Assembly (NCBI GenBank): GCA_964057225.1 | Contig: OZ059894.1 | Span: forward strand, 18,568,476 to 18,632,475 | Reading direction: 5' to 3' | Origin: Auanema rhodensis | Lineage: Eukaryota; Nematoda; Chromadorea; Rhabditida; Rhabditidae | Length of the DNA stretch: 64,000 bases | Shown here: piece after piece, positions 13,524 through 25,612 of the stretch | Position numbering within the stretch: position 1 is the first letter of the stretch | Layout: each line of letters opens with the position of its first letter | Program-made: the position numbers and the translations under genes | Notes under the pieces: generated by a model | The model's input: the letters and a program-made list of their open reading frames with translations, nothing else | What the model was told of the DNA's origin: nothing | The model's database searches: none

Positions 13524-16500
13524 ATTGCTTCCAAAAACATTTTGACAAAAATTTTTTCGAAAAATTTCAAAATAATTTAGCAAAAAGTAGATGTTTTTAG
13601 ATTCCTTTTTTCAAGGCAAAGACGATGGACAATGTTATTCAACGAAAAAATTAATTCTTCAGGGTGAAAATCGAGGATATAAGTGTGAACTTATATCAGT
13701 TGATATCTCGGTGTATTTTTAAGCTAGCGCAAATCTGTTAACACAGATCAACGCAGCTTAAAAATCCGCATCGAATGCACTATACTACATTGAGAAACGC
13801 TTAATACAAAATTTAGTTATGATCGTTTGAAAAATGATGCATTAGTGTATGTTGAGTTTCCATGTACACTCAACATTGCTTCCAAAAACATTTTGACAAA
13901 AATTTTTTCGAAACATTTCAAAATAATTTAGCAAAAAGTAGATGTTTTTAGATTCCTTTTTTCAAGGCAAAGACGATGGACAATGTTATTCAACGAAAAA
14001 ATTAATTCTTCAGGGTGAAAATTGAGGATATAAGTGTGAACTTATTTCAGTTGATATCTCGGTGCATTTTTAAGCTAGCGCAAATCTGTTAACACAGATC
14101 AACGCAGCTTAAAAATCCGCATCGAATGCACTATACTACATTGAGAAACGCTCAAAACAAAAATTAGTTATGATCGTTTGAAAAATGATGCATTAGTGTA
14201 TGTTGAGTTTCCATGTACACTCAACATTGCTTCCAAAAACATTTTGACAAAATTTTTTTCGAAAAATTTCAAAATAATTTAGCAAAAAGTAGATGTTTTT
14301 AGATTCCTTTTTTTCAAGGCAAAGACGATGGACAATGTTATTCAACGAAAAAATTAATTCTTCAGGGTGAAAATCGAGGATATAAGTGTGAACTTATATC
14401 AGTTGATATCTCGGTGCATTTTTAAGCTAGCACAAATCTGATAACACAGATCGACGCAGCTTAAAAATCCGCATCGAATGCACTATACTACATTGAGAAA
14501 CGCTTAATACAAAAATTAGTTATGATCGTTTGAAAAATGATGCATTAGTGTATGTTGAGTTTCCATGTACACTCAACATTGCTTCCAAAAACATTTTGAC
14601 AAAAATTTTTTCGAAAAATTTCAAAATAATTTAGCAAAAAGTAGATGTTTTTAGATTCCTTTTTTCAAGGCAAAGACGATGGACAATGTTATTCAACGAA
14701 AAAATTAATTCTTCAGGGTGAAAATCGAGGATATAAGTGTGAACTTATATCAGTTGATATCTCGGTGCATTTTTAAGCTAGCGCAAATCTGATAACACAG
14801 ATCGACGCAGCTTAAAAATCCGCATCGAATGCACTATACTACATTGAGAAACGCTTAATACAAAAATTAGTTATGATCGTTTGAAACATGATGCATTGCT
14901 TCAACATTGCTTCCAAAAACATTTTGACAAAAATTTTTTCGAAAAATTTCAAAATAATTTAGCAAAAAGTAGATGTTTTTAGATTCCTTTTTTCAAGGCA
15001 AAGACGATGGACAATGTTATTCAACGAAAAAATTAATTCTTCAGGGTGAAAATCGAGGATATAAGTGTGAACTTATATCAGTTGATATCTCGGTGCATTT
15101 TTAAGCTAGCGCAAATCTGATAACACAGATCGACGCAGCTTAAAAATCCGCATCGAATGCACTATACTACATTGAGAAACGCTTAATACAAAAATTAGTT
15201 ATGATCGTTTGAAACATGATGCATTGCTTCAACATTGCTTCCAAAAACATTTTGACAAAAATTTTTTCGAAAAATTTCAAAATAATTTAGCAAAAAGTAG
15301 ATGTTTTTGATGCATTGCTTCAACATTGCTTCCAAAAACATTTTGACAAAAATTTTTTCGAAAAATTTCAAAATAATTTAGCAAAAAGTAGATGTTTTTA
15401 GATTCCTTTTTTCAAGGCAAAGACGATGGACAATGTCATTCAACGAAAAAATTAATTCTTCAGGGTGAAAATCGAGGATATAAGTGTGAACTTATATCAG
15501 TTGATATCTCGGTGCATTTTTAAGCTAGCGCAAATCTGATAACACAGATCGACGCAGCTTAAAAATCCGCATCGAATGCACTATACTACATTGAGAAACG
15601 CTCAAAACAAAAATTAGTTATGATCGTTTGAAAAATGATGCATTAGTGTATGTTGAGTTTCCATGTACACTCAACATTGCTTCCAAAAACATTTTGACAA
15701 AAATTTTTTCGAAAAATTTCAAAATAATTTAGCAAAAAGTAGATGTTTTTAGATTCCTTTTTTCAAGGCAAAGACGATGGACAATGTTATTCAACGAAAA
15801 AATTAATTCTTCAGGGTGAAAATCGAGGATATAAGTGTGAACTTATATCAGTTGATATCTCGGTGTATTTTTAAGCTAGCGCAAATCTGTTAACACAGAT
15901 CAACGCAGCTTAAAAATCCGCATCGAATGCACTATACTACATTGAGAAACGCTTAATACAAAATTTAGTTATGATCGTTTGAAAAATGATGCATTAGTGT
16001 ATGTTGAGTTTCCATGTACACTCAACATTGCTTCCAAAAACATTTTGACAAAAATTTTTTCGAAACATTTCAAAATAATTTAGCAAAAAGTAGATGTTTT
16101 TAGATTCCTTTTTTCAAGGCAAAGACGATGGACAATGTTATTCAACGAAAAAATTAATTCTTCAGGGTGAAAATTGAGGATATAAGTGTGAACTTATTTC
16201 AGTTGATATCTCGGTGCATTTTTAAGCTAGCGCAAATCTGTTAACACAGATCAACGCAGCTTAAAAATCCGCATCGAATGCACTATACTACATTGAGAAA
16301 CGCTCAAAACAAAAATTAGTTATGATCGTTTGAAAAATGATGCATTAGTGTATGTTGAGTTTCCATGTACACTCAACATTGCTTCCAAAAACATTTTGAC
16401 AAAATTTTTTTCGAAAAATTTCAAAATAATTTAGCAAAAAGTAGATGTTTTTAGATTCCTTTTTTTCAAGGCAAAGACGATGGACAATGTTATTCAACGA

Positions 16501-17827
16501 AAAAATTAATTCTTCAGGGTGAAAATCGAGGATATAAGTGTGAACTTATATCAGTTGATATCTCGGTGCATTTTTAAGCTAGCGCAAATCTGTTAACACA
16601 GATCAACGCAGCTTAAAAATCCGCATCGAATGCACTATACTACATTGAGAAACGCTTAATACAAAAATTAGTTATGATCGTTTGAAAAATGATGCATTAG
16701 TGTATGTTGAGTTTCCATGTACACTCAACATTGCTTCCAAAAACATTTTGACAAAAATTTTTTCGAAAAATTTCAAAATAATTTAGCAAAAAGTAGATGT
16801 TTTTAGATTCCTTTTTTCAAGGCAAAGACGATGGACAATGTTATTCAACGAAAAAATTAATTCTTCAGGGTGAAAATCGAGGATATAAGTGTGAACTTAT
16901 ATCAGTTGATATCTCGGTGCATTTTTAAGCTAGCGCAAATCTGATAACACAGATCGACGCAGCTTAAAAATCCGCATCGAATGCACTATACTACATTGAG
17001 AAACGCTTAATACAAAAATTAGTTATGATCGTTTGAAACATGATGCATTGCTTCAACATTGCTTCCAAAAACATTTTGACAAAAATTTTTTCGAAAAATT
17101 TCAAAATAATTTAGCAAAAAGTAGATGTTTTTAGATTCCTTTTTTCAAGGCAAAGACGATGGACAATGTTATTCAACGAAAAAATTAATTCTTCAGGGTG
17201 AAAATCGAGGATATAAGTGTGAACTTATATCAGTTGATATCTCGGTGCATTTTTAAGCTAGCGCAAATCTGATAACACAGATCGACGCAGCTTAAACATC
17301 CGCATCGAATGCACTATACTACATTGAGAAACGCTTAATACAAAAATTAGTTATGATCGTTTGAAACATGATGCATTGCTTCAACATTGCTTCCAAAAAC
17401 ATTTTGACAAAAATTTTTTCGAAAAATTTCAAAATAATTTAGCAAAAAGTAGATGTTTTTGATGCATTGCTTCAACATTGCTTCCAAAAACATTTTGACA
17501 AAAATTTTTTCGAAAAATTTCAAAATAATTTAGCAAAAAGTAGATGTTTTTAGATTCCTTTTTTCAAGGCAAAGACGATGGACAATGTCATTCAACGAAA
17601 AAATTAATTCTTCAGGGTGAAAATCGAGGATATAAGTGTGAACTTATATCAGTTGATATCTCGGTGCATTTTTAAGCTAGCGCAAATCTGATAACACAGA
17701 TCGACGCAGCTTAAAAATCCGCATCGAATGCACTATACTACATTGAGAAACGCTCAAAACAAAAATTAGTTATGATCGTTTGAAAAATGATGCATTAGTG
17801 TATGTTGAGTTTCCATGTACACTCAAC
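13524..17827 (+). repeat. Tandem duplication of a 2152-bp block (seven units)
   Basis: The series at 13524, 13875, 14226, 14578, 14906, 15234 and 15325 is repeated at 15676, 16027, 16378, 16730, 17058, 17386 and 17477 with the same unit lengths (351, 351, 352, 328, 328, 91, 351). Both copies contain the 'cgaaacattt' haplotype unit, a doubly expanded T-run unit ('aaaattttttt' and seven T), a 91-bp unit and an 'aatgtcattc' unit. Differences include 'gcacaaatctgataac' at 14226 against 'gcgcaaatctgttaac' at 16378, and 'cttaaacatcc' only at 17058. Confidence 0.88.
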
Positions 17828-20800
17828 ATTGCTTCCAAAAACATTTTGACAAAAATTTTTTCGAAAAATTTCAAAATAATTTAGCAAAAAGTAGATGTTT
17901 TTAGATTCCTTTTTTCAAGGCAAAGACGATGGACAATGTTATTCAACGAAAAAATTAATTCTTCAGGGTGAAAATCGAGGATATAAGTGTGAACTTATAT
18001 CAGTTGATATCTCGGTGCATTTTTAAGCTAGCGCAAATCTGTTAACACAGATCAACGCAGCTTAAAAATCCGCATCGAATGCACTATACTACATTGAGAA
18101 ACGCTTAATACAAAAATTAGTTATGATCGTTTGAAAAATGATGCATTAGTGTATGTTGAGTTTCCATGTACACTCAACATTGCTTCCAAAAACATTTTGA
18201 CAAAAATTTTTTCGAAAAATTTCAAAATAATTTAGCAAAAAGTAGATGTTTTTAGATTCCTTTTTTCAAGGCAAAGACGATGGACAATGTTATTCAACGA
18301 AAAAATTAATTCTTCAGGGTGAAAATCGAGGATATAAGTGTGAACTTATATCAGTTGATATCTCGGTGTATTTTTAAGCTAGCGCAAATCTGTTAACACA
18401 GATCAACGCAGCTTAAAAATCCGCATCGAATGCACTATACTACATTGAGAAACGCTTAATACAAAATTTAGTTATGATCGTTTGAAAAATGATGCATTAG
18501 TGTATGTTGAGTTTCCATGTACACTCAACATTGCTTCCAAAAACATTTTGACAAAAATTTTTTCGAAAAATTTCAAAATAATTTAGCAAAAAGTAGATGT
18601 TTTTAGATTCCTTTTTTCAAGGCAAAGACGATGGACAATGTTATTCAACGAAAAAATTAATTCTTCAGGGTGAAAATCGAGGATATAAGTGTGAACTTAT
18701 ATCAGTTGATATCTCGGTGCATTTTTAAGCTAGCGCAAATCTGATAACACAGATCAACGCAGCTTAAAAATCCGCATCGAATGCACTATACTACATTGAG
18801 AAACGCTCAAAACAAAAATTAGTTATGATCGTTTGAAAAATGATGCATTAGTGTATGTTGAGTTTCCATGTACACTCAACATTGCTTCCAAAAACATTTT
18901 GACAAAAATTTTTTCGAAAAATTTCAAAATAATTTAGCAAAAAGTAGATGTTTTTAGATTCCTTTTTTCAAGGCAAAGACGATGGACAATGTTATTCAAC
19001 GAAAAAATTAATTCTTCAGGGTGAAAATCGAGGATATAAGTGTGAACTTATATCAGTTGATATCTCGGTGCATTTTTAAGCTAGCGCAAATCTGTTAACA
19101 CAGATCAACGCAGCTTAAAAATCCGCATCGAATGCACTATACTACATTGAGAAACGCTTAATACAAAAATTAGTTATGATCGTTTGAAAAATGATGCATT
19201 AGTGTATGTTGAGTTTCCATGTACACTCAACATTGCTTCCAAAAACATTTTGACAAAAATTTTTTCGAAAAATTTCAAAATAATTTAGCAAAAAGTAGAT
19301 GTTTTTAGATTCCTTTTTTCAAGGCAAAGACGATGGACAATGTTATTCAACGAAAAAATTAATTCTTCAGGGTGAAAATCGAGGATATAAGTGTGAACTT
19401 ATATCAGTTGATATCTCGGTGTATTTTTAAGCTAGCGCAAATCTGTTAACACAGATCAACGCAGCTTAAAAATCCGCATCGAATGCACTATACTACATTG
19501 AGAAACGCTTAATACAAAATTTAGTTATGATCGTTTGAAAAATGATGCATTAGTGTATGTTGAGTTTCCATGTACACTCAACATTGCTTCCAAAAACATT
19601 TTGACAAAAATTTTTTCGAAAAATTTCAAAATAATTTAGCAAAAAGTAGATGTTTTTAGATTCCTTTTTTCAAGGCAAAGACGATGGACAATGTTATTCA
19701 ACGAAAAAATTAATTCTTCAGGGTGAAAATCGAGGATATAAGTGTGAACTTATATCAGTTGATATCTCGGTGCATTTTTAAGCTAGCGCAAATCTGTTAA
19801 CACAGATCAACGCAGCTTAAAAATCCGCATCGAATGCACTATACTACATTGAGAAACGCTTAAAACAAAAATTAGTTATGATCGTTTGAAAAATGATGCA
19901 TTAGTGTATGTTGAGTTTCCATGTACACTCAACATTGCTTCCAAAAACATTTTGACAAAAATTTTTTCGAAAAATTTCAAAATAATTTAGCAAAAAGTAG
20001 ATGTTTTTAGATTCCTTTTTTCAAGGCAAAGACGATGGACAATGTTATTCAACGAAAAAATTAATTCTTCAGGGTGAAAATCGAGGATATAAGTGTGAAC
20101 TTATATCAGTTGATATCTCGGTGTATTTTTAAGCTAGCGCAAATCTGTTAACACAGATCAACGCAGCTTAAAAATCCGCATCGAATGCACTATACTACAT
20201 TGAGAAACGCTTAATACAAAATTTAGTTATGATCGTTTGAAAAATGATGCATTAGTGTATGTTGAGTTTCCATGTACACTCAACATTGCTTCCAAAAACA
20301 TTTTGACAAAAATTTTTTCGAAAAATTTCAAAATAATTTAGCAAAAAGTAGATGTTTTTAGATTCCTTTTTTCAAGGCAAAGACGATGGACAATGTTATT
20401 CAACGAAAAAATTAATTCTTCAGGGTGAAAATCGAGGATATAAGTGTGAACTTATATCAGTTGATATATCGGTGCATTTTTAAGCTAGCGCAAATCTATT
20501 AACACAGATCAACGCAGCTTAAAAATCCGCATCGAATGCACTATACTACATTGAGAAACGCTTAAAACAAAAATTAGTTATGATCGTTTGAAAAATGATG
20601 CATTAGTGTATGTTGAGTTTCCATGTACACTCAACATTGCTTCCAAAAACATTTTGACAAAAATTTTTTCGAAAAATTTCAAAATAATTTAGCAAAAAGT
20701 AGATGTTTTTAGATTCCTTTTTTCAAGGCAAAGACGATGGACAATGTTATTCAACGAAAAAATTAATTCTTCAGGGTGAAAATCGAGGATATAAGTGTGA

Positions 20801-21337
20801 ACTTATATCAGTTGATATCTCGGTGTATTTTTAAGCTAGCGCAAATCTGTTAACACAGATCAACGCAGCTTAAAAATCCGCATCGAATGCACTATACTAC
20901 ATTGAGAAACGCTTAATACAAAATTTAGTTATGATCGTTTGAAAAATGATGCATTAGTGTATGTTGAGTTTCCATGTACACTCAACATTGCTTCCAAAAA
21001 CATTTTGACAAAAATTTTTTCGAAACATTTCAAAATAATTTAGCAAAAAGTAGATGTTTTTAGATTCCTTTTTTCAAGGCAAAGACGATGGACAATGTTA
21101 TTCAACGAAAAAATTAATTCTTCAGGGTGAAAATTGAGGATATAAGTGTGAACTTATTTCAGTTGATATCTCGGTGCATTTTTAAGCTAGCGCAAATCTG
21201 TTAACACAGATCAACGCAGCTTAAAAATCCGCATCGAATGCACTATACTACATTGAGAAACGCTTAATACAAAAATTAGTTATGATCGTTTGAAAAATGA
21301 TGCATTAGTGTATGTTGAGTTTCCATGTACACTCAAC
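17828..21337 (+). repeat. Block of ten full-length 351-bp units
   Basis: No short or 91-bp unit occurs here, so this is an island of left-domain type inside the mosaic. Units alternate between 'gtgtattttt/ttaatacaaaattt' (18179, 19232, 19934, 20636) and 'gtgcattttt' types. The last three (20285 with 'ctattaac', 20636, 20987 with the 'cgaaacattt' haplotype) repeat the order seen at 4564-5616. The unit at 20285 has 'gatatatcgg', which destroys the otherwise near-universal GATATC site. Confidence 0.85.
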
Positions 21338-22832
21338 ATTGCTTCCAAAAACATTTTGACAAAAATTTTTTCGAAAAATTTCAAAATAATTTAGCAAAAA
21401 GTAGATGTTTTTAGATTCCTTTTTTTCAAGGCAAAGACGATGGACAATGTTATTCAACGAAAAAATTGATTCTTCAGGGTGAAAATCGAGGATATAAGTG
21501 TGAACTTATATCAGTTGATATCTCGGTGCAATTTTAAGCTAGCGCAAATCTGATAACACAGATCGACGCAGCTTAAAAATCCGCATCGAATGCACTATAC
21601 TACATTGAGAAACGCTTAATACAAAAATTAGTTATGATCGTTTGAAACATGATGCATTGCTTCAACATTGCTTCCAAAAACATTTTGACAAAAATTTTTT
21701 CGAAAAATTTCAAAATAATTTAGCAAAAAGTAGATGTTTTTAGATTCCTTTTTTCAAGGCAAAGACGATGGACAATGTTATTCAACGAAAAAATTAATTC
21801 TTCAGGGTGAAAATCGAGGATATAAGTGTGAACTTATATCAGTTGATATCTCGGTGCAATTTTAAGCTAGCGCAAATCTGATAACACAGATCGACGCAGC
21901 TTAAAAATCCGCATCGAATGCACTATACTACATTGAGAAACGCTTAATACAAAAATTAGTTATGATCGTTTGAAACATGATGCATTGCTTCAACATTGCT
22001 TCCAAAAACATTTTGACAAAAATTTTTTCGAAAAATTTCAAAATAATTTAGCAAAAAGTAGATGTTTTTGATGCATTGCTTCAACATTGCTTCCAAAAAC
22101 ATTTTGACAAAAATTTTTTCGAAAAATTTCAAAATAATTTAGCAAAAAGTAGATGTTTTTAGATTCCTTTTTTCAAGGCAAAGACGATGGACAATGTTAT
22201 TCAACGAAAAAATTAATTCTTCAGGGTGAAAATCGAGGATATAAGTGTGAACTTATATCAGTTGATATCTCGGTGCATTTTTAAGCTAGCGCAAATCTGA
22301 TAACACAGATCGACGCAGCTTAAAAATCCGCATCGAATGCACTATACTACATTGAGAAACGCTTAATACAAAAATTAGTTATGATCGTTTGAAACATGAT
22401 GCATTGCTTCAACATTGCTTCCAAAAACATTTTGACAAAAATTTTTTCGAAAAATTTCAAAATAATTTAGCAAAAAGTAGATGTTTTTAGATTTCTTTTT
22501 TCAAGGCAAAGACGATGGACAATGTTATTCAACGAAAAAATTATTTCTTCAGGGTGAAAATCGAGGATATAAGTGTGAACTTATATCAGTTGATATCTCG
22601 GTGCATTTTTAAGCTAGCGCAAATCTGATAACACAGATCGACGCAGCTTAAAAATCCGCATCGAATGCACTATACTACATTGAGAAACGCTTAATACAAA
22701 AATTAGTTATGATCGTTTGAAACATGATGCATTGCTTCAACATTGCTTCCAAAAACATTTTGACAAAAATTTTTTCGAAAAATTTCAAAATAATTTAGCA
22801 AAAAGTAGATGTTTTTGATGCATTGCTTCAAC
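21338..22832 (+). repeat. Mosaic of short and 91-bp units
   Basis: Units at 21338 (329 bp), 21667 (328), 21995 (91), 22086 (328), 22414 (328) and 22742 (91). There is no full-length unit here. The first two have 'gtgcaatttt'. The 22414 unit has private changes 'gatttctttt' and 'attatttcttc'. The 21338 unit has 'aaaaattgattc'. No other feature was seen. Confidence 0.85.
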
Positions 22833-23694
22833 ATTGCTTCCAAAAACATTTTGACAAAAATTTTTTTCGAAAAATTTCAAAATAATTTAGCAAAAAGTAG
22901 ATGTTTTTAGATTCCTTTTTTCAAGGCAAAGACGATGGACAATGTCATTCAACGAAAAAATTAATTCTTCAGGGTGAAAATCGAGGATATAAGTGTGAAC
23001 TTATATCAGTTGATATCTCGGTGCATTTTTAAGCTAGCGCAAATCTGATAACACAGATCGACGCAGCTTAAAAATCCGCATCGAATGCACTATACTACAT
23101 TGAGAAACGCTCAAAACAAAAATTAGTTATGATCGTTTGAAAAATGATGCATTAGTGTATGTTGAGTTTCCATGTACACTCAACATTGCTTCCAAAAACA
23201 TTTTGACAAAAATTTTTTCGAGAAATTTCAAAATAATTTAGCAAAAAGTAGATGTTTTTAGATTCCTTTTTTTCAAGGCAAAGACGATGGACAATGTTAT
23301 TCAACGAAAAAATTAATTCTTCAGGGTGAAAATCGAGGATATAAGTGTGAACTTATATCAGTTGATATCTCGGTGCATTTTTAAGCTAGCGCAAATCTGA
23401 TAACACAGATCAACGCAGCTTAAAAATCCGCATCGAATGCACTATACTACATTGAGAAACGCTCAAAACAAAAATTAGTTATGATCGTTTGAAAAATGAT
23501 GCATTAGTGTATGTTGAGTTTCCATGTACACTCAACATTGCTTCCAAAAACATTTTGACAAAAATTTTTTCGAAAAATTTCAAAATAATTTAGCAAAAAG
23601 TAGATGTTTTTGATGCATTGCTTCAACATTGCTTCCAAAAACATTTTGACAAAAATTTTTTCGAAAAATTTCAAAATAATTTAGCAAAAAGTAG

Positions 23695-23934
23695 ATGTTT
23701 TTAGATTCCTTTTTTCAAGGCAAAGACGATGGACAATGTTATTCAACGAAAAAATTAATTCTTCAGGGTGAAAATCGAGGATATAAGTGTGAACTTATAT
23801 CAGTTGATATCTCGGTGCATTTTAAAGCTAGCGCAAATCTGATAACACAGATCGACGCAGCTGAAAAATCCGCATCGAATGCACTATACTACATTGAGAA
23901 ACGCTTAATACAAAAATTAGTTATGATCGTTTGA
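23695..23934 (+). other. 79-codon open frame from loss of two TAA stops in one monomer
   Basis: A genuine ATG at monomer 68-70, directly preceded by an in-frame TAG, opens a frame that ends at TGA (monomer 305-307). Ordinary units have TAA at monomer 197-199 and again at 236-238, limiting this frame to 43 codons. Here they are AAA (Lys) and GAA (Glu). The C-terminal half ('IDAAEKSASNALYYIEKRL') reads like an amphipathic helix with charged and aliphatic residues alternating. I recognise no family, and there is no promoter, intron signal or signal peptide. It may be a relic of a once-coding sequence or a chance double stop loss that was later duplicated. Confidence 0.7.
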
Positions 23935-25328
23935 AACATGATGCATTGCTTCAACATTGCTTCCAAAAACATTTTGACAAAAATTTTTTCGAAAAATTTC
24001 AAAATAATTTAGCAAAAAGTAGATGTTTTTGATGCATTGCTTCAACATTGCTTCCAAAAACATTTTGACAAAAATTTTTTTCGAAAAATTTCAAAATAAT
24101 TTAGCAAAAAGTAGATGTTTTTAGATTCCTTTTTTCAAGGCAAAGACGATGGACAATGTTATTCAACGAAAAAATTAATTCTTCAGGGTGAAAATCGAGG
24201 ATATAAGTGTGAACTTATATCAGTTGATATCTCGGTGCATTTTTAAGCTAGCGCAAATCTGATAACACAGATCGACGCAGCTTAAAAATCCGCATCGAAT
24301 GCACTATACTACATTGAGAAACGCTTAATACAAAAATTAGTTATGATCGTTTGAAACATGATGCATTGCTTCAACATTGCTTCCAAAAACATTTTGACAA
24401 AAATTTTTTCGAAAAATTTCAAAATAATTTAGCAAAAAGTAGATGTTTTTGATGCATTGCTTCAACATTGCTTCCAAAAACATTTTGACAAAAATTTTTT
24501 TCGAAAAATTTCAAAATAATTTAGCAAAAAGTAGATGTTTTTAGATTCCTTTTTTCAAGGCAAAGACGATGGACAATGTCATTCAACGAAAAAATTAATT
24601 CTTCAGGGTGAAAATCGAGGATATAAGTGTGAACTTATATCAGTTGATATCTCGGTGCATTTTTAAGCTAGCGCAAATCTGATAACACAGATCGACGCAG
24701 CTTAAAAATCCGCATCGAATGCACTATACTACATTGAGAAACGCTCAAAACAAAAATTAGTTATGATCGTTTGAAAAATGATGCATTAGTGTATGTTGAG
24801 TTTCCATGTACACTCAACATTGCTTCCAAAAACATTTTGACAAAAATTTTTTCGAGAAATTTCAAAATAATTTAGCAAAAAGTAGATGTTTTTAGATTCC
24901 TTTTTTTCAAGGCAAAGACGATGGACAATGTTATTCAACGAAAAAATTAATTCTTCAGGGTGAAAATCGAGGATATAAGTGTGAACTTATATCAGTTGAT
25001 ATCTTGGTGCATTTTTAAGCTAGCGCAAATCTGATAACACAGATCAACGCAGCTTAAAAATCCGCATCGAATGCACTATACTACATTGAGAAACGCTCAA
25101 AACAAAAATTAGTTATGATCGTTTGAAAAATGATGCATTAGTGTATGTTGAGTTTCCATGTACACTCAACATTGCTTCCAAAAACATTTTGACAAAAATT
25201 TTTTCGAAAAATTTCAAAATAATTTAGCAAAAAGTAGATGTTTTTGATGCATTGCTTCAACATTGCTTCCAAAAACATTTTGACAAAAATTTTTTCGAAA
25301 AATTTCAAAATAATTTAGCAAAAAGTAG

Positions 25329-25568
25329 ATGTTTTTAGATTCCTTTTTTCAAGGCAAAGACGATGGACAATGTTATTCAACGAAAAAATTAATTCTTCAG
25401 GGTGAAAATCGAGGATATAAGTGTGAACTTATATCAGTTGATATCTCGGTGCATTTTAAAGCTAGCGCAAATCTGATAACACAGATCGACGCAGCTGAAA
25501 AATCCGCATCGAATGCACTATACTACATTGAGAAACGCTTAATACAAAAATTAGTTATGATTGTTTGA
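25329..25568 (+). other. Second copy of the 79-codon open frame
   Basis: The predicted protein is identical to the one at 23695-23934 and lies exactly 1634 bp downstream, inside the tandem duplication. One silent-looking base differs near the end ('gattgtttga' for 'gatcgtttga', both Ile-Val-stop). The two copies therefore count as one mutational event plus one duplication, not as independent evidence of constraint. Confidence 0.7.
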
Positions 25569-25612
25569 AAAATGATGCATTAGTGTATGTTGAGTTTCCA
25601 TGTACACTCAAC

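Larger units (their letters stand above)
22833..25612 (+). repeat. Tandem duplication, 1634-bp period, carrying stop-free units
   Basis: Units at 22833, 23185, 23537 and 23628 match those at 24467, 24819, 25171 and 25262, at an offset of 1634 bp (352+352+91+328+91+329+91). Both copies hold an unusual arrangement in which a 91-bp unit follows a full-length-tailed unit, then a unit whose two usual TAA codons are both changed. The copies differ in 'gatatcttgg' (second copy only) and in the tail of the last unit, which is short at 23628 but full at 25262. Confidence 0.88.
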
